Positions 20,404-30,092 are shown, numbered from the stretch's first letter. The stretch: DNA of 41,249 nucleotides from Henriciella sp. (GCA_013214545.1 JABSQB010000029.1:1-41249); one strand, 5' to 3'. The notes: generated from the sequence alone by a model not told the origin. Program-made: numbers and translations.

Positions 20404-23160
20404 ATGTCCACCATGGCCATTCTGAAAGCCATTCTCGGCCCCACCAATACCGGCAAGACCCATTACGCGCTCGAGCGCATGATGGGACATACGACCGGCA
20501 TGATCGGATTGCCGCTACGGCTGTTGGCGCGTGAGGTCTATGATCGTGTGGTCGCTGCCAAGGGGGAACGAGCGGTCGCTTTGATCACGGGCGAAGAGCG
20601 CATTGTCCCGGACAAAGCGCGCTACTGGGTCTGCACGGTTGAATCGATGCCCGTCGACGTTTCAGTCGAATTCCTGGCGGTCGATGAAATTCAGATCGCC
20701 GAAGACGAAGATCGCGGACATGTCTTCACGGACCGCATCCTGAACGCGCGCGGCACTCAGGAAACTCTGTTGCTCGGCGCTGAGACTATGCGCGAGGTTT
20801 TGCGCGAGCTCGATTTCGATATCTCAACCGACGTCCGAGAACGATTTTCAACCCTGTCCTATGCGGGGCAAAAGAAGATCACAAAGCTGCCCAAACGCTC
20901 CGCGATTGTCGCTTTCAGCGCTGATAAAGTCTATGCCATCGCAGAAGTCCTGCGCCGACAAAAAGGTGGCTGTGCAGTGGTTATGGGCGGGCTGAGCCCG
21001 CGCACGCGCAACGCTCAGGTTGAGCTATATCAATCCGGAGAGGTCGACTATCTCGTCGCCACGGACGCGATAGGAATGGGCCTCAATCTGGATGTTGATC
21101 GCATTGCATTTGCCGGCCGCGCCAAGTTTGATGGTCGCCGCCACCGCTGGCTCAGCCCGTCAGAGTTGGGACAGATCGCTGGCCGCGCTGGCCGGTTTCG
21201 TGATGATGGCGAGTTTGGCGAAACCAATGATTGCCCGGCTTTTGAAGACGAGGTCGTCCGCGCCATCGAAGACCATCGCCATGAACCGGTCACGGATCTG
21301 CTATGGCGCAATAGCGATCTCGATTACCGCTCTATCAAAACACTAATCGCTAGCCTTGCAAGGCCGAGTCCGCGTCAGTGTTTGCGGCAAAACCCCTATG
21401 GTCTTGACGAATGGGTGCTGCGCCGGATGGCCGAAGACAGCGCTGTTGGGCCTGAAATTCGGGGTGAGCGAAAAGTGCGACGCCTCTGGGATCTGGCGCG
21501 TTTGCCAGATTTTCGCAAAGCCGGGCACGAGGGTCACGGCCGGTTGGTGCTGGGACTCGCTGAAACCCTGGCCGACCCGGACGCGCGTCTCGGCGATAAA
21601 GCCATGACGGAGCGGCTCAAAGCGCTGGACAATACAATCGGTGACATTGGATTGTTACAGCAACGGCTCGCAATGATCCGAACCTGGACTTACGCAAGTT
21701 TCAGAAGTGACTGGCTTGAAAATCCCGCGCATTGGCGCGAAACAACGCGAGATATTGAAGATCGCCTGTCAGATGCGCTACACGACGCGCTGACGCTGCG
21801 ATTTGTCGACCGCAGAACAACCGCGCTGATTGCAGGACTAAAAAGGGAAGACCTCTTGAGCACCGACGTATCCGAAACCGGAGAAGTGACGATTGAAGGC
21901 CACGTGGTTGGCAGGCTGGTTGGACTGACATTCGAACCCGACGACAGCGCGTCAGCGCTAGAAGGCAAAACTCTGCGCAGTGCAGCGATTCAGGCGCTCG
22001 AGCCGGTGATTGCCGAACGCCTGAAAGCCATCGCGGGCGTCGCGGAAACTGGCCTTTCCATCAACGACGCTTCGCAAATCGTGTGGAATGATGCACCGAT
22101 TGCGCAACTGGTCGCCGGCCCGCACTGGCTCGCCCCATCAGCGAAGCTGCTGGGCGGACACGAGGCTGAACAGCACCAGCAAGATGCAGCGACAACGCGC
22201 GTCAATGAATGGCTCGGCGCTGAAATCGAAAAACGCCTTCCAACCCATTTCAAGCTCAAATTCTCAACCGATGAGTCAGCGCTGGACGGGCTCGCTCGCG
22301 GACTGGCCTTCCGTTTGGTCGAAGCCGGCGCGGCTTGTGATCTGCGCGGCGAAGACCGCGCTTTGCTACCCGGCCCGGAAGATCGGGCCAAGTTGAAAGA
22401 GGCCGGCATTCGCTCAGGCCGGATCGCAGCGCATGTTCCGGACGCGCAGAAACCTGCGGCGCAAAAGTTGATCGCTTTGCTGCTTTCGCTATCCGATGGT
22501 CGAGAGCGCAAGATTGCGCCCGAGGGCGCGGGCAGCTTCGAGCTCGACGGTACATGGCCAGATGAAGATCTCGCTGCACAGGGCTATTTGCGGTTTGGCA
22601 AACGGGCCGTCCGCGCCGATCTGGCAGAGCGGCTTGGCTGGGAACTTTCCAAACGTCGTAAGGAAGCCGATCAGGCCAAGTTCGAGATCCCGCCTGAGCT
22701 GGCCTCCATGGTGTCTTGCCCCTTGGAGGACTTCCATAATGTCCTCAAAGGCTTCCGCATCGCGCCCGCCGAGAAAGACCCAGAGACCGGCGCTGTAAAA
22801 CTATGGCGCTTCCAGTCCAAGGCGCACGTTGGAGCGCAGGAGCAACGCCGCGCAACACGCAAAGATGCGCGCCAGCAGCAACGCAAGGGGGGTCCCCGCA
22901 AAAAGGCTGAGCGCGGATCCGGTAAACCGCGCCATCAAAACCAGAACCGCCGCCCGCCGCGTCGCGAGCCTGATCCTGACAGCCCGTTCGCTGCGCTGGC
23001 CGCCTTGTTGCCGGAAAAACCGAAGCCGAAGCCAAAGAAGCGTAAGCCGAAAAAGCCAAAGCCTGAAGCAACACCGCCCAGCGCCGAGGCCACCGAGATT
23101 GCTGCCCCAGCGGCCGCGCCTGAGGGTACGCCAACAGACAATAGCGCTGCGAATGAGTGA
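20404..23160 (+). CDS. SUV3-like ATP-dependent RNA helicase with long basic tail
   Basis: A 918-residue superfamily-2 helicase close to mitochondrial SUV3. Walker A is GPTNTGKT (12-19), motif II is DEIQ (94-97), motif III region LLLGAETMRE, and motif VI QIAGRAGRF (about 258). A long central region (about 330-760) has the SUV3 accessory layout. The last 110 residues or so are rich in Lys, Pro, Arg and Ala (RRATRKDARQQQRKGGPRKK, KPKPKKRKPKKPKPE), likely a disordered RNA-binding tail. Mitochondrial SUV3 feeds structured RNA to PNPase; a role in RNA turnover here is inference. The start could be the ATG at 20404 or three codons on. It overlaps the S4 gene by 8 bases. Confidence 0.9.
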   Translation: MSTMAILKAILGPTNTGKTHYALERMMGHTTGMIGLPLRLLAREVYDRVVAAKGERAVALITGEERIVPDKARYWVCTVESMPVDVSVEFLAVDEIQIAEDEDRGHVFTDRILNARGTQETLLLGAETMREVLRELDFDISTDVRERFSTLSYAGQKKITKLPKRSAIVAFSADKVYAIAEVLRRQKGGCAVVMGGLSPRTRNAQVELYQSGEVDYLVATDAIGMGLNLDVDRIAFAGRAKFDGRRHRWLSPSELGQIAGRAGRFRDDGEFGETNDCPAFEDEVVRAIEDHRHEPVTDLLWRNSDLDYRSIKTLIASLARPSPRQCLRQNPYGLDEWVLRRMAEDSAVGPEIRGERKVRRLWDLARLPDFRKAGHEGHGRLVLGLAETLADPDARLGDKAMTERLKALDNTIGDIGLLQQRLAMIRTWTYASFRSDWLENPAHWRETTRDIEDRLSDALHDALTLRFVDRRTTALIAGLKREDLLSTDVSETGEVTIEGHVVGRLVGLTFEPDDSASALEGKTLRSAAIQALEPVIAERLKAIAGVAETGLSINDASQIVWNDAPIAQLVAGPHWLAPSAKLLGGHEAEQHQQDAATTRVNEWLGAEIEKRLPTHFKLKFSTDESALDGLARGLAFRLVEAGAACDLRGEDRALLPGPEDRAKLKEAGIRSGRIAAHVPDAQKPAAQKLIALLLSLSDGRERKIAPEGAGSFELDGTWPDEDLAAQGYLRFGKRAVRADLAERLGWELSKRRKEADQAKFEIPPELASMVSCPLEDFHNVLKGFRIAPAEKDPETGAVKLWRFQSKAHVGAQEQRRATRKDARQQQRKGGPRKKAERGSGKPRHQNQNRRPPRREPDPDSPFAALAALLPEKPKPKPKKRKPKKPKPEATPPSAEATEIAAPAAAPEGTPTDNSAANE

Positions 23161-23446
23161 CGCGCCCAGCGAAGAGATTCGCGTTGATATCTGGCTGTGG
23201 CGCGCCCGTTTTTTCAGAACCCGGGCTCTGGCGACGGACTATGTCAGCCGCAAGGGCATCCGCATCACGCGCAATGGCCAGACCCGGAAAACCGACAAGG
23301 CAGGCCTTCGCGTCAGTGCCGGAGACGTCCTGACATTTTACAAAGCAAAGGCCATCGAGACGGTTGAAGTTCTGCAAATTGGTGAGCGCCGCGGCCCGGC
23401 CATAGAGGCTCAAACTCTTTACAGACGCATCGACGCCAGCGCATAA
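23153..23446 (+). CDS. S4-domain RNA-binding protein (Hsp15-like)
   Basis: A 97-residue protein. The S4 domain is clear: EIRVDIWLWRARFFRTRALA, then DYVSRKGIRITRNGQ and GLRVSAGDVLTFYKAKAIE, giving the usual helix-beta RNA-binding layout. E. coli Hsp15 (HslR), the nearest named relative, binds stalled 50S ribosomal subunits carrying nascent peptide. The ATG overlaps the last 8 bases of the helicase gene, so the two are translationally coupled, and TerB follows after 8 bases. An RNA-quality-control role shared with the helicase is a reasonable inference. No strong ribosome site is seen, in keeping with coupling. Confidence 0.88.
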   Translation: MSDAPSEEIRVDIWLWRARFFRTRALATDYVSRKGIRITRNGQTRKTDKAGLRVSAGDVLTFYKAKAIETVEVLQIGERRGPAIEAQTLYRRIDASA

Positions 23447-23454
23447 GGCTTTCC

Positions 23455-23898
23455 ATGCGTAGTTTCCTGTCTCGTTTGTTTGGGAATTCCCGGCCCGAAG
23501 CACCGGTCCGCGATCTCGATCCCTATGAAGCGGCCGCAGCCCTGCTTGTCGAAGCAGCTTTGGTCGACGGCGTTTATGCCAATCTGGAGAGCGACATGAT
23601 CGCGGAGATCCTGGTCACCAGCTTCAACATGAGTGCTGACCGCGCTGATGAGGTTCTGCAACGCGGAGAGCTGCTTGCGGAAGAAGCAACCGACACACAT
23701 GCGCTCACTCGGCACGTCAAAACCCTGTCCCAGGGTGAAAGAGCTGGTGTGATCGAGGGCCTGTACCGAGTCTCCTTCGCCGACGGAGAAGCCTGTAAAT
23801 ACGAAGAATCCTTCATTCGCCACGTGGCAAGCCTCTTGCACATTGACGATGTCACCCGTGCACATGCGAAGAAGAGAGCAGAACTAAACGCTCCGTGA
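23455..23898 (+). CDS. TerB-family protein
   Basis: A 147-residue all-helical protein with the TerB pattern: AAAALLVEAALVDGVYANLE, an acidic residue set that can bind divalent metal, and a repeat-like second half (GVIEGLYRVSFADGEACKYE). TerB proteins were named from tellurite-resistance clusters but single copies are widespread and mostly uncharacterised, probably sensing metal or envelope stress. There is no other ter gene here, so tellurite resistance should not be assumed. AAGGC precedes the ATG. It is 8 bases after the S4 gene and 71 before fdxA. Confidence 0.85.
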   Translation: MRSFLSRLFGNSRPEAPVRDLDPYEAAAALLVEAALVDGVYANLESDMIAEILVTSFNMSADRADEVLQRGELLAEEATDTHALTRHVKTLSQGERAGVIEGLYRVSFADGEACKYEESFIRHVASLLHIDDVTRAHAKKRAELNAP

Positions 23899-23969
23899 CA
23901 GTCAGGTGCATTGACTTGTTCGCCCACCGAAGCCATGTGCTGCGCTGCATCAGAGTTTAGAGCCAATAA

Positions 23970-24311
23970 ATGACCTATATCGTGTTGGATGCCTGCATCC
24001 GTTGCAAGTATATGGACTGTGTCGAAGTTTGCCCTGTGGATTGCTTCTACGAGGGCGAAAACATGCTCGTCATTCACCCGGATGAGTGCATTGATTGCGG
24101 CGTTTGTGAACCGGAATGTCCGGTCGAGGCGATCAAGCCTGACACGGAAGATGATCCAGACGCAAAATGGCTGAAGCTCAATACTGAGTATTCCAAGGTT
24201 TGGCCGAACATCACGCGGATGAAAGAGCCGCCGGCCGATCGCGAGGAATTCGCTCAGAAAACCAATAAGCTCGCTGATTATTTCAGCCCGAACCCGGGTG
24301 AAGGCGACTAA
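23970..24311 (+). CDS. fdxA: 7Fe ferredoxin FdxA
   Basis: A 113-residue seven-iron ferredoxin of the FdxA family. The N-terminal motif [20 protein letters not shown], with Cys9, Cys17, Cys21 and Cys25, and the second motif [16 protein letters not shown] bind one 3Fe-4S and one 4Fe-4S cluster. The C-terminal extension ([20 protein letters not shown]) is the typical tail of this alphaproteobacterial group. The protein carries electrons in the cytoplasm; partners vary. It is the last gene of the helicase-S4-TerB-fdxA run, a grouping common in alphaproteobacteria, where it often precedes a CarD regulator that is absent here. Confidence 0.95.
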   Translation: MTYIVLDACIRCKYMDCVEVCPVDCFYEGENMLVIHPDECIDCGVCEPECPVEAIKPDTEDDPDAKWLKLNTEYSKVWPNITRMKEPPADREEFAQKTNKLADYFSPNPGEGD

Positions 24312-24387
24312 GACCGGCTTCAATAAGCATTGACGATCCCCGGCGATGCCTGATCAATGGCGTCTACGATTATCTGAGGGGATCGAT

Positions 24388-24849
24388 ATGAGAGTGTTCG
24401 TTGCCGCCTTTGCGGCCATGCTGTTGCCTGCCTGTGTCACCGTCAATGCCACCGATGTCACCGCGCGGGTGAATGTTCAGCCGAGCGATCTGGAGGCCAT
24501 GGCCATCGTTCAGGCACGAAACACATATTATGAGCAATTGGTCGCGGAGCAGGACGTTGACGGTCTGATCGCATTGCATACCGAGGATTATGCCATTTTC
24601 CGGCCCGGCAAGGCTAATGTGGAAGGGGCAGAGGCTCATCGCCGCTATTGGGAAACCGCGTTTGAAACGATGGACGGGTTAAGTATCGACGAAAAGACTG
24701 TGTTCTTCGCGGGCCCCGATACCATTATCTCGCACGACTTCTATCAGACCTTCTCAGACGGTGATCAGATTGGCGGCGGACAGTCCGTTATCGTGTGGAA
24801 GAAGATCGACGGTGGTGTCTGGCTGGTTCATTGGGAAATGTTCAACTAG
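24388..24849 (+). CDS. Exported NTF2/SnoaL-like domain protein, probable lipoprotein
   Basis: A 153-residue protein. The start at 24388 has GAGGGG about 7 bases upstream and opens the signal peptide MRVFVAAFAAMLLPAC, whose LPAC is a good lipobox with Cys16. The mature part is a cone-shaped NTF2-like domain: RNTYYEQLVAEQDVDGLIAL, HTEDYAIFRPG, RRYWETAFE, and the closing IVWKKIDGGVWLVHWEMFN. Such domains bind small ligands or act as isomerases; no catalytic residue set points to a particular reaction. Its TAG overlaps the stop of the convergent membrane gene by 4 bases. Confidence 0.82.
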   Translation: MRVFVAAFAAMLLPACVTVNATDVTARVNVQPSDLEAMAIVQARNTYYEQLVAEQDVDGLIALHTEDYAIFRPGKANVEGAEAHRRYWETAFETMDGLSIDEKTVFFAGPDTIISHDFYQTFSDGDQIGGGQSVIVWKKIDGGVWLVHWEMFN

Positions 24850-25274
24850 TCCGCGGCCAACGAGACTTCAGGAAGCACGATCACCTCTCGCTCACCGAGC
24901 AAGTAGCGCATGAGATCGCTGTAATCGAGAATGAGCGATGCACCCATGACCACGATTGCCAGCCAAAGCCATCGCCCGAACCAGGTTTTCGCTACCGCTG
25001 CCGTGCCCTGAAGTGAGACCATGTAAAATAAAGTGGGTGTCCAGAAGAGGATATGCCCGACGCCCAAGATCCGCGTGAAGCCGAACTGGCTGTAAATCAC
25101 GATGACCATCCCCATCCCCATCAGCGTGCCAAACAGGATGGCGCGCGCTTCGTGTCGAAACAGTGCGAACAAAACCGAGATGGACAGGACGCCAAGTAGA
25201 ACCTGAAGCCAGATCAACACCCATTCCGGGCTGCGCGTCATCGCGTCCGGATAGAACCGTTCAAATAATTCCAT
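24846..25274 (-). CDS. Unrecognised four-helix membrane protein
   Basis: A 142-residue protein with four predicted membrane helices (about 18-37, 46-62, 75-90 and 104-122). It starts MELFERFYPDAMTRSPEWVL and ends in the acidic tail EVIVLPEVSLAAD. The start at 25274 has an excellent ribosome site (GGGGGAGGG, 4 bases upstream). It lies 22 bases after the VOC gene on the same strand, so the two are probably co-transcribed. I recognise no family. The short loops give no room for a catalytic domain. Confidence 0.7.
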   Translation of the reverse strand: MELFERFYPDAMTRSPEWVLIWLQVLLGVLSISVLFALFRHEARAILFGTLMGMGMVIVIYSQFGFTRILGVGHILFWTPTLFYMVSLQGTAAVAKTWFGRWLWLAIVVMGASLILDYSDLMRYLLGEREVIVLPEVSLAAD

Positions 25275-25296
25275 TCCGCCCTCCCCCAGCCGAATG

Positions 25297-25743
25297 TCAT
25301 TTCGCAAATAGCTGGCCGATATCTGCAAAGGCTTTTAGCTCAATCGCGTTCCCGGACGGGTCGCGAAAAAACATGGTCGCCTGCTCACCCGGCTCCCCTT
25401 CGAAGCGCGTGTAAGGCTCGATCACGAATTCGACATTCCCAGCAAGCCGTTCGGCGAGCCTCGCCCAGGTATCCATATCGAGTACAAGTCCGAAATGGCG
25501 AACCGGAACCTGCTTGCCGTCCACATCAGACCGCTGCGCCTCTACGCACTCATCGGGCGCCAGATGGGCGACGATCTGATGCCCGAAAAAATCGAAGTCG
25601 ACCCATTGCTCACTAGACCGTCCTTCCAAGCATCCTAGCAGCCCGCCGTAAAAGTCACGCGCGGCGGCGAGATCGTGTACAGGAAAGGCGAGATGAAACG
25701 GCGGCATGTCGTAATCTGTAGCGGGCGCAACAGAGCTTGTCAT
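25297..25743 (-). CDS. VOC-superfamily (glyoxalase/dioxygenase-like) protein
   Basis: About 148 residues forming a single vicinal-oxygen-chelate unit: [20 protein letters not shown] with the first metal-ligand His, [35 protein letters not shown] with the second His, and the closing [20 protein letters not shown] with the Glu ligand. This is the extradiol/glyoxalase-like cupin-barrel fold; the PSGNAIELK end is typical of uncharacterised VOC proteins. Possible substrates range from methylglyoxal adducts to thiol-antibiotic conjugates and cannot be chosen from sequence. The ATG at 25743 follows GGGGCAAG; a frame extending 19 codons upstream lacks a clear ribosome site. Confidence 0.88.
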   Translation of the reverse strand: MTSSVAPATDYDMPPFHLAFPVHDLAAARDFYGGLLGCLEGRSSEQWVDFDFFGHQIVAHLAPDECVEAQRSDVDGKQVPVRHFGLVLDMDTWARLAERLAGNVEFVIEPYTRFEGEPGEQATMFFRDPSGNAIELKAFADIGQLFAK

Positions 25744-26060
25744 CTTGCCCCAATGTGAGCCGCCTCTGTTTCGAGCAAGAAGGTCAGGCGTCTGAGGCAA
25801 CGGATCATTTCATCCGGGCATATCCAATCCCAAGTACGATAAATTACGCCTGAAAGGATGAGCTTCTTGGGCTAAACCCTTGCAGATGAATCAAAAATTG
25901 TCGGGCCAAAATTATCATTAAAAATGCCTCATTAACAGGGCTGTATCCGAATTGCCACACTCGCGAAGGTGGTGCGATTATCTGCCCCCAACAATCACAT
26001 TCTGACCACATTTGAAGCCGATCTCGCCCCCGCGCCTCATGCGCATACAGGAGAGTAAAA

Positions 26061-26600
26061 ATGAAAACGTTTCTTCCCACACTTTTGGTGACCGCAGCGG
26101 TCGCTTTCGCCCCCGCAGCCCTGGCAGAGGGCTGGTACGCGGATGGCGGATACACGCATATCACCACAGACGTGGATACAGGTGCCGGCTCTGCTGACAT
26201 TGATCTTGGCGCAATTTCAGGTCGCGTCGGGTACACCCTCAATCCCAATTTCGCCGTTGAAGGCGAGCTTGCAGTGGGCGTGAATGATGAAGAGGCGACA
26301 CAAGGTGCCGTCACTGCATCGCTCGGCCTGAACTATCTGGTTGGCGCATACGGTAAGGCCCAAGTGGCCGTCGCCGAGAACGTCAATCTGTTTGCCCGCG
26401 CCGGGATTGTAAACGCAGAACTCGAAGCCGAAGTAACCGGTCTCGGGTCGGCCTCTGACAGCGAAACGGGCGCCGGTTACGGCGTTGGCGGAACGGTCGA
26501 CGTGGCTGAAAACATCTATATTCGCGGCGATTATACGCGCTACGACATTGAGGATGTTGAAGCCGACGCATTCACCATCGGGGTTGGCGTGAAGTTCTAG
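26061..26600 (+). CDS. Small OmpA-like 8-strand outer-membrane beta-barrel protein
   Basis: A 179-residue protein. Signal peptide 1-22 (cleavage after ALA) is followed by an amphipathic beta pattern of about eight strands: GWYADGGYTHI, GAISGRVGYTLNPNFAVEGE, VTASLGLNYLVGAYGKAQV, NLFARAGIVNAELEAEV, GAGYGVGGTVDVAENIYIRG, and the terminal AFTIGVGVKF. The C-terminal Phe fits BAM-dependent insertion. It resembles the outer-membrane beta-barrel (OMP_b-brl) domain family. GGAG precedes the ATG and a clear terminator follows, so it is a single-gene unit. The upstream 260 bases hold no gene that I can support. Confidence 0.9.
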   Translation: MKTFLPTLLVTAAVAFAPAALAEGWYADGGYTHITTDVDTGAGSADIDLGAISGRVGYTLNPNFAVEGELAVGVNDEEATQGAVTASLGLNYLVGAYGKAQVAVAENVNLFARAGIVNAELEAEVTGLGSASDSETGAGYGVGGTVDVAENIYIRGDYTRYDIEDVEADAFTIGVGVKF

Positions 26601-26628
26601 TTTCATGCCGCCTGATTGGCGAACGCTG

Positions 26629-26658
26629 CCCCCGCGCCAGAATGGTGCGGGGGTTTTT
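26629..26658 (+). terminator. Terminator after the outer-membrane barrel gene
   Basis: CCCCCGCGCC (26629-26638) pairs with GGTGCGGGGG (26644-26653), with one G-T pair, and is followed by TTTTTC. The GC-rich stem and T run fit an intrinsic terminator on the plus strand. Confidence 0.9.
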
Positions 26659-26825
26659 CTTTGTCAGCTGGTCAAACAAGAGCGCAGGTTCAGCGCGGCG
26701 GCTTTACGCTAAGGATGGGGCTGGATGAAACCGAGATTTGAGGTATGTCCAACCCAAGTTCCATGTTCGTGCGGCAGGAGAGGCCCGGCGGATTCTAGCT
26801 GCGCAATCCCAAGTAAAGGATCCCG

Positions 26826-28862
26826 ATGCGATCATTCATCGCTTCTGCTTTGTTATCTGTGAGCTGCGGCTTATCGGCATTGGCTGATGATGCGGGTCCA
26901 GCTGGCGCGATCTTTTTGCTTGAGGATTTTGCTCAATACGCGCCGCTCAATGCCCGCGATATGGTCGAGCGTATTCCTGGTTTTCGGCTCAGCGACTCGC
27001 GCGATCAGGATGAAAGCCGCGGACTCGGCCAGGCGACTGAGAACGTCCTCATCAATGGCCAGCGCGTGTCCAGCAAGTCAGCGTCAGCCGCAGACGTGCT
27101 GCAGCGTATCCCGGCGGACACGGTCGAGCGAATCGAGCTGCTTGAAGGCGCTTCGCTCGATATCCCCGGGCTGTCTGGCCTCGTCGTGAACGTCGTGGCG
27201 CAAGCATCCGGCGTCAGCGGGACATGGGCCTATCGCGCCCGCGCCGTCGATGGGCAAGGCCCGCTCCTGCTCGGCGGAGATCTCTCAGTCGCTGGTCAAA
27301 ACGGCGCCTTCGGCTGGGCAACAAATATCAGTCTGGAGCCCCGCCGCAGCTCGGGTGATGGCGAAGAGATCGTGACAGATGCACTTGGCTTTCCGCGCGA
27401 TATCAGTCGGCTGATCCAGAACAATGAGTTCCCGAATGAGGACGCTAGCGTCGCCTTGCGCTGGACCCCGGCGTCCGGTCTGATTGCAAATCTGAATGCG
27501 GAATACGCCTTTGAACGGCGCCAAGGCCGCGAGTCGGCGGGTCGCACGCTTTCATCAACCACCATCGCTGAACAACGCACCTTGGTTCGCAATGAAAGCA
27601 CCACGCTGGAGCTTGGCGGGGATGTCGAGTTTGATGCGCTGGCTGGGCGACTGAAACTGATTGGCGTCTATTCAGAAACCGATCGCCCGTTCACCAATCA
27701 GCGCGAGCAAGTCGATATCTTTGCGGCGCCGCTCGAAGACAGCCGCTTTCATCAGCAAACTGATGAGACCGAACTGATCTTGCGCGGCGAGTATAAATGG
27801 ACCGCGCTCGGCGGCACCTGGGATGCCTCTCTGGAAACCGCCGAGAATACACTGGACAGCAGGGCCGTCTTGCTGCGCAGCACTCTTGGGGGGCCGCTTA
27901 CCGAAGTCGACCTTGGCGATGGCCCGGTCTCGGTTGAGGAAACCCGCGGTGAAGGCTTTTTGACCTATTCGCGCCCCCTCAGTGAGGTCGTGCAGTTGCA
28001 GGTCTCAGTGGGCGCCGAAGTCTCAGAGATTCGCTCTGGCGGCCCGGCTGGACAGGCCCGCCAGTTCACCCGTCCCAAAGGGGGCGTGACGCTAAGCTGG
28101 CAGTTTGACCGGGACACAACCGTGAATGGCCGCATTGACCGTGAGGTTGGGCAGCTCGACTTTTTCGATTTCGTCTCCCAACGCGACCTCAATGATGGCG
28201 AGGATCAAGTCGGCAATGCCGATATTGTGCCGGAGCAAAGCTGGCGCGCTGAGCTCGAAATCGAGCGTCAGTTCGGCGCCTGGGGCGCGGGCAATGTCCT
28301 CGTTTTCGCTGAAGCCCTCGAAGATATTGTCGACCAGGTTCCAATCGGTGCGGGCGAAGGGCCGGGCAATATTGATAGCGGCTCGCGCTATGGGGTCGAG
28401 TTTGAGGGCACGCTCAATTTTGATCCGATTGGTCTCACCGGGGCGCAGCTGACTTACTCGGCAGCCTTTCGTGACTCTGTCATTGAGGACCCGCTCACCG
28501 GCATTGACCGCGAGATCAATGGTGAGGAACTGCTCGCCATGGAGATAGAGTTCCGCCATGATATCGCCGGTACAGACATCGCCTGGGGCGGCGACGTGTC
28601 GCCAGAGCGAGAGGCCAGCACATACCGCGTTGACTCAATCCGCGCTGAACGCGAATTGCCCGGTCGCGCGAGCGTCTTCCTTGAGCATAAGAACCTGTTC
28701 GGATTGACGGCCCGGGCCGAGCTTTTCCGACCGCTCGGCAATGTCGAGAAGGAATCTCGCCTGCGCTTTACGCCTGACCGCAGCGGGGTCATAGACGAGA
28801 TTGAAAGTGTCCGCGTGGCCGAAAAACCTATTCTGATCCTGGAATTGTCTGGTACGTTTTAA
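26826..28862 (+). CDS. TonB-dependent receptor / plug-barrel outer-membrane protein
   Basis: A 678-residue protein. Signal peptide about 1-20 (cleavage after ALA). The plug follows: FAQYAPLNARDMVERIPGFR, NVLINGQRVSSKSASAADVL, then RIPADTVERIELLEGASLDI and GLSGLVVNVV. The rest is a beta-barrel with alternating strands that ends in ILILELSGTF. The shape is that of short TonB-dependent receptors, with no N-terminal signalling domain. I see no Fur-like or Pho-like site in the 160 bases upstream, unlike the Oar-type receptor. The ligand cannot be inferred. It is convergent with the COG0523 gene, 15 bases apart, with a short palindrome AAGCCTGCAGGCTT over its stop. Confidence 0.88.
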   Translation: MRSFIASALLSVSCGLSALADDAGPAGAIFLLEDFAQYAPLNARDMVERIPGFRLSDSRDQDESRGLGQATENVLINGQRVSSKSASAADVLQRIPADTVERIELLEGASLDIPGLSGLVVNVVAQASGVSGTWAYRARAVDGQGPLLLGGDLSVAGQNGAFGWATNISLEPRRSSGDGEEIVTDALGFPRDISRLIQNNEFPNEDASVALRWTPASGLIANLNAEYAFERRQGRESAGRTLSSTTIAEQRTLVRNESTTLELGGDVEFDALAGRLKLIGVYSETDRPFTNQREQVDIFAAPLEDSRFHQQTDETELILRGEYKWTALGGTWDASLETAENTLDSRAVLLRSTLGGPLTEVDLGDGPVSVEETRGEGFLTYSRPLSEVVQLQVSVGAEVSEIRSGGPAGQARQFTRPKGGVTLSWQFDRDTTVNGRIDREVGQLDFFDFVSQRDLNDGEDQVGNADIVPEQSWRAELEIERQFGAWGAGNVLVFAEALEDIVDQVPIGAGEGPGNIDSGSRYGVEFEGTLNFDPIGLTGAQLTYSAAFRDSVIEDPLTGIDREINGEELLAMEIEFRHDIAGTDIAWGGDVSPEREASTYRVDSIRAERELPGRASVFLEHKNLFGLTARAELFRPLGNVEKESRLRFTPDRSGVIDEIESVRVAEKPILILELSGTF

Positions 28863-28877
28863 GCCTGCAGGCTTTCA

Positions 28878-30092
28878 CTACAATTCTTGCTTGCGCCAGA
28901 TCGGAAACGGATCATCCAGGTCAGCCGTATTTGGATCAACGTCATCAGGCAGCAGCGCCGCGTCTAGGCGGGCTTGCAAAGCTGGCCAGTCAATTCCGGC
29001 ACCGATAAAGACAATCTCCTGACGTCGATCCCCCCAGGGCTCTTCCCAGTTGGCTTGCAGATAGTTGCGCAACGCGTCGTTGTCGGGCCAGCTTTCAGGG
29101 GGAACGGACGCCCACCAGGTGCCCAGAGGAACGATGCTGGAGAGTGCGCCCGCCAGCGAAAACTCGGCCAGCCATTCCGGTCTCGTCGCCACCCAGAAGT
29201 GACCTTTGGCTCGGATGACGCCGGGCAGCTCACCATTTAGAAGGTCGTAAATCGACTGCGGGTCAAACGGACGGCGCGCACGATAAGTGTGCGAGGTCAC
29301 TCCATACTCTTCCGATTCTGGAACGTGATCGGCAAAGCCATAAAGCTCTTTCGCCCACATCGGATGCGTTTCGGCCTTTTCAAAGTCGAACAAGCCCGTG
29401 TCGAAGATCGCCGAAGATGGAACGTCTGAGTAATTCGACTCAATGATCTGCGCATCGGCGTTCAGGCTGCGGATGATCTTGCGCGCCGCATCAACTTGGA
29501 CGGCGGTTGCGTCATCGACCTTGTTCAACACCACGATGTCGGCAAACTCGATCTGGTCAGTCAACAAATGGACCAGCGTACGGTCATCTTCCTCACCTAG
29601 TACTTCCCCGCGATCTTTCAGGAAGTCGTGACTGGAATAATCTTTCAGGAGATTCACCGCATCAACAACAGTGACCATCGTGTCGATGCGCGCGACATCT
29701 GACAAACTGATGCCGTGCTCGTCGCGAAAATCGAACGTCGCCGCGACCGGCAGCGGTTCAGAGATTCCGGTTGATTCAATCAGCAAGTAATCAAACCGCT
29801 GCTCTTCTGCCAGCTTGCGCACCTCTTCCAGCAAGTCGTCGCGCAAGGTGCAGCAAATGCACCCGTTTGACATCTCGACCAGCGTTTCATCGGTGCGGCT
29901 CAGTTCAGAGCCCGCGCGTACGAGATCGGCATCAATATTCACTTCCGACATGTCGTTGACGATAACGGCGACACGACGCCCATCGCGATTGTTCAGCACG
30001 CGATTAAGAAGCGTCGTTTTTCCGGCGCCCAGAAAACCGGACAGGACTGTAACCGGAAGGCGTGCATCTGCGTGGAGTTCGGGATCGGACAT
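28878..30092 (-). CDS. COG0523 GTPase, zinc metallochaperone type (CobW/ZNG1-like)
   Basis: A 404-residue G3E-family GTPase. Walker A is GFLGAGKT (19-26); the metal motif CxCC is at Cys78-Cys80-Cys81 ([12 protein letters not shown]); [12 protein letters not shown] and the C-terminal CobW_C domain follow (from about 265, with [10 protein letters not shown]). COG0523 proteins deliver Zn(II) or other metals to target enzymes with GTP hydrolysis, and many are induced when zinc is scarce. The start at 30092 ([20 protein letters not shown]) gives the normal N-terminus. Longer in-frame extensions would run through the Zur-like box at 30157-30169 and are rejected. Confidence 0.92.
   Translation of the reverse strand: MSDPELHADARLPVTVLSGFLGAGKTTLLNRVLNNRDGRRVAVIVNDMSEVNIDADLVRAGSELSRTDETLVEMSNGCICCTLRDDLLEEVRKLAEEQRFDYLLIESTGISEPLPVAATFDFRDEHGISLSDVARIDTMVTVVDAVNLLKDYSSHDFLKDRGEVLGEEDDRTLVHLLTDQIEFADIVVLNKVDDATAVQVDAARKIIRSLNADAQIIESNYSDVPSSAIFDTGLFDFEKAETHPMWAKELYGFADHVPESEEYGVTSHTYRARRPFDPQSIYDLLNGELPGVIRAKGHFWVATRPEWLAEFSLAGALSSIVPLGTWWASVPPESWPDNDALRNYLQANWEEPWGDRRQEIVFIGAGIDWPALQARLDAALLPDDVDPNTADLDDPFPIWRKQEL

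Noticed and set aside
22745-23503. A 252-codon minus-strand frame across the helicase tail and S4 gene
   Set aside because: Shadow frame in biased GC-rich sequence; the plus-strand genes are well supported.
23455-23898. Tellurite-resistance cluster
   Set aside because: Only a single TerB-like gene is present; no other ter genes lie in the window.
25801-26060. CtrA-type site (TTAA-N7-TTAA) near 25918-25937
   Set aside because: The spacing between the two TTAA elements is ten bases, not seven.
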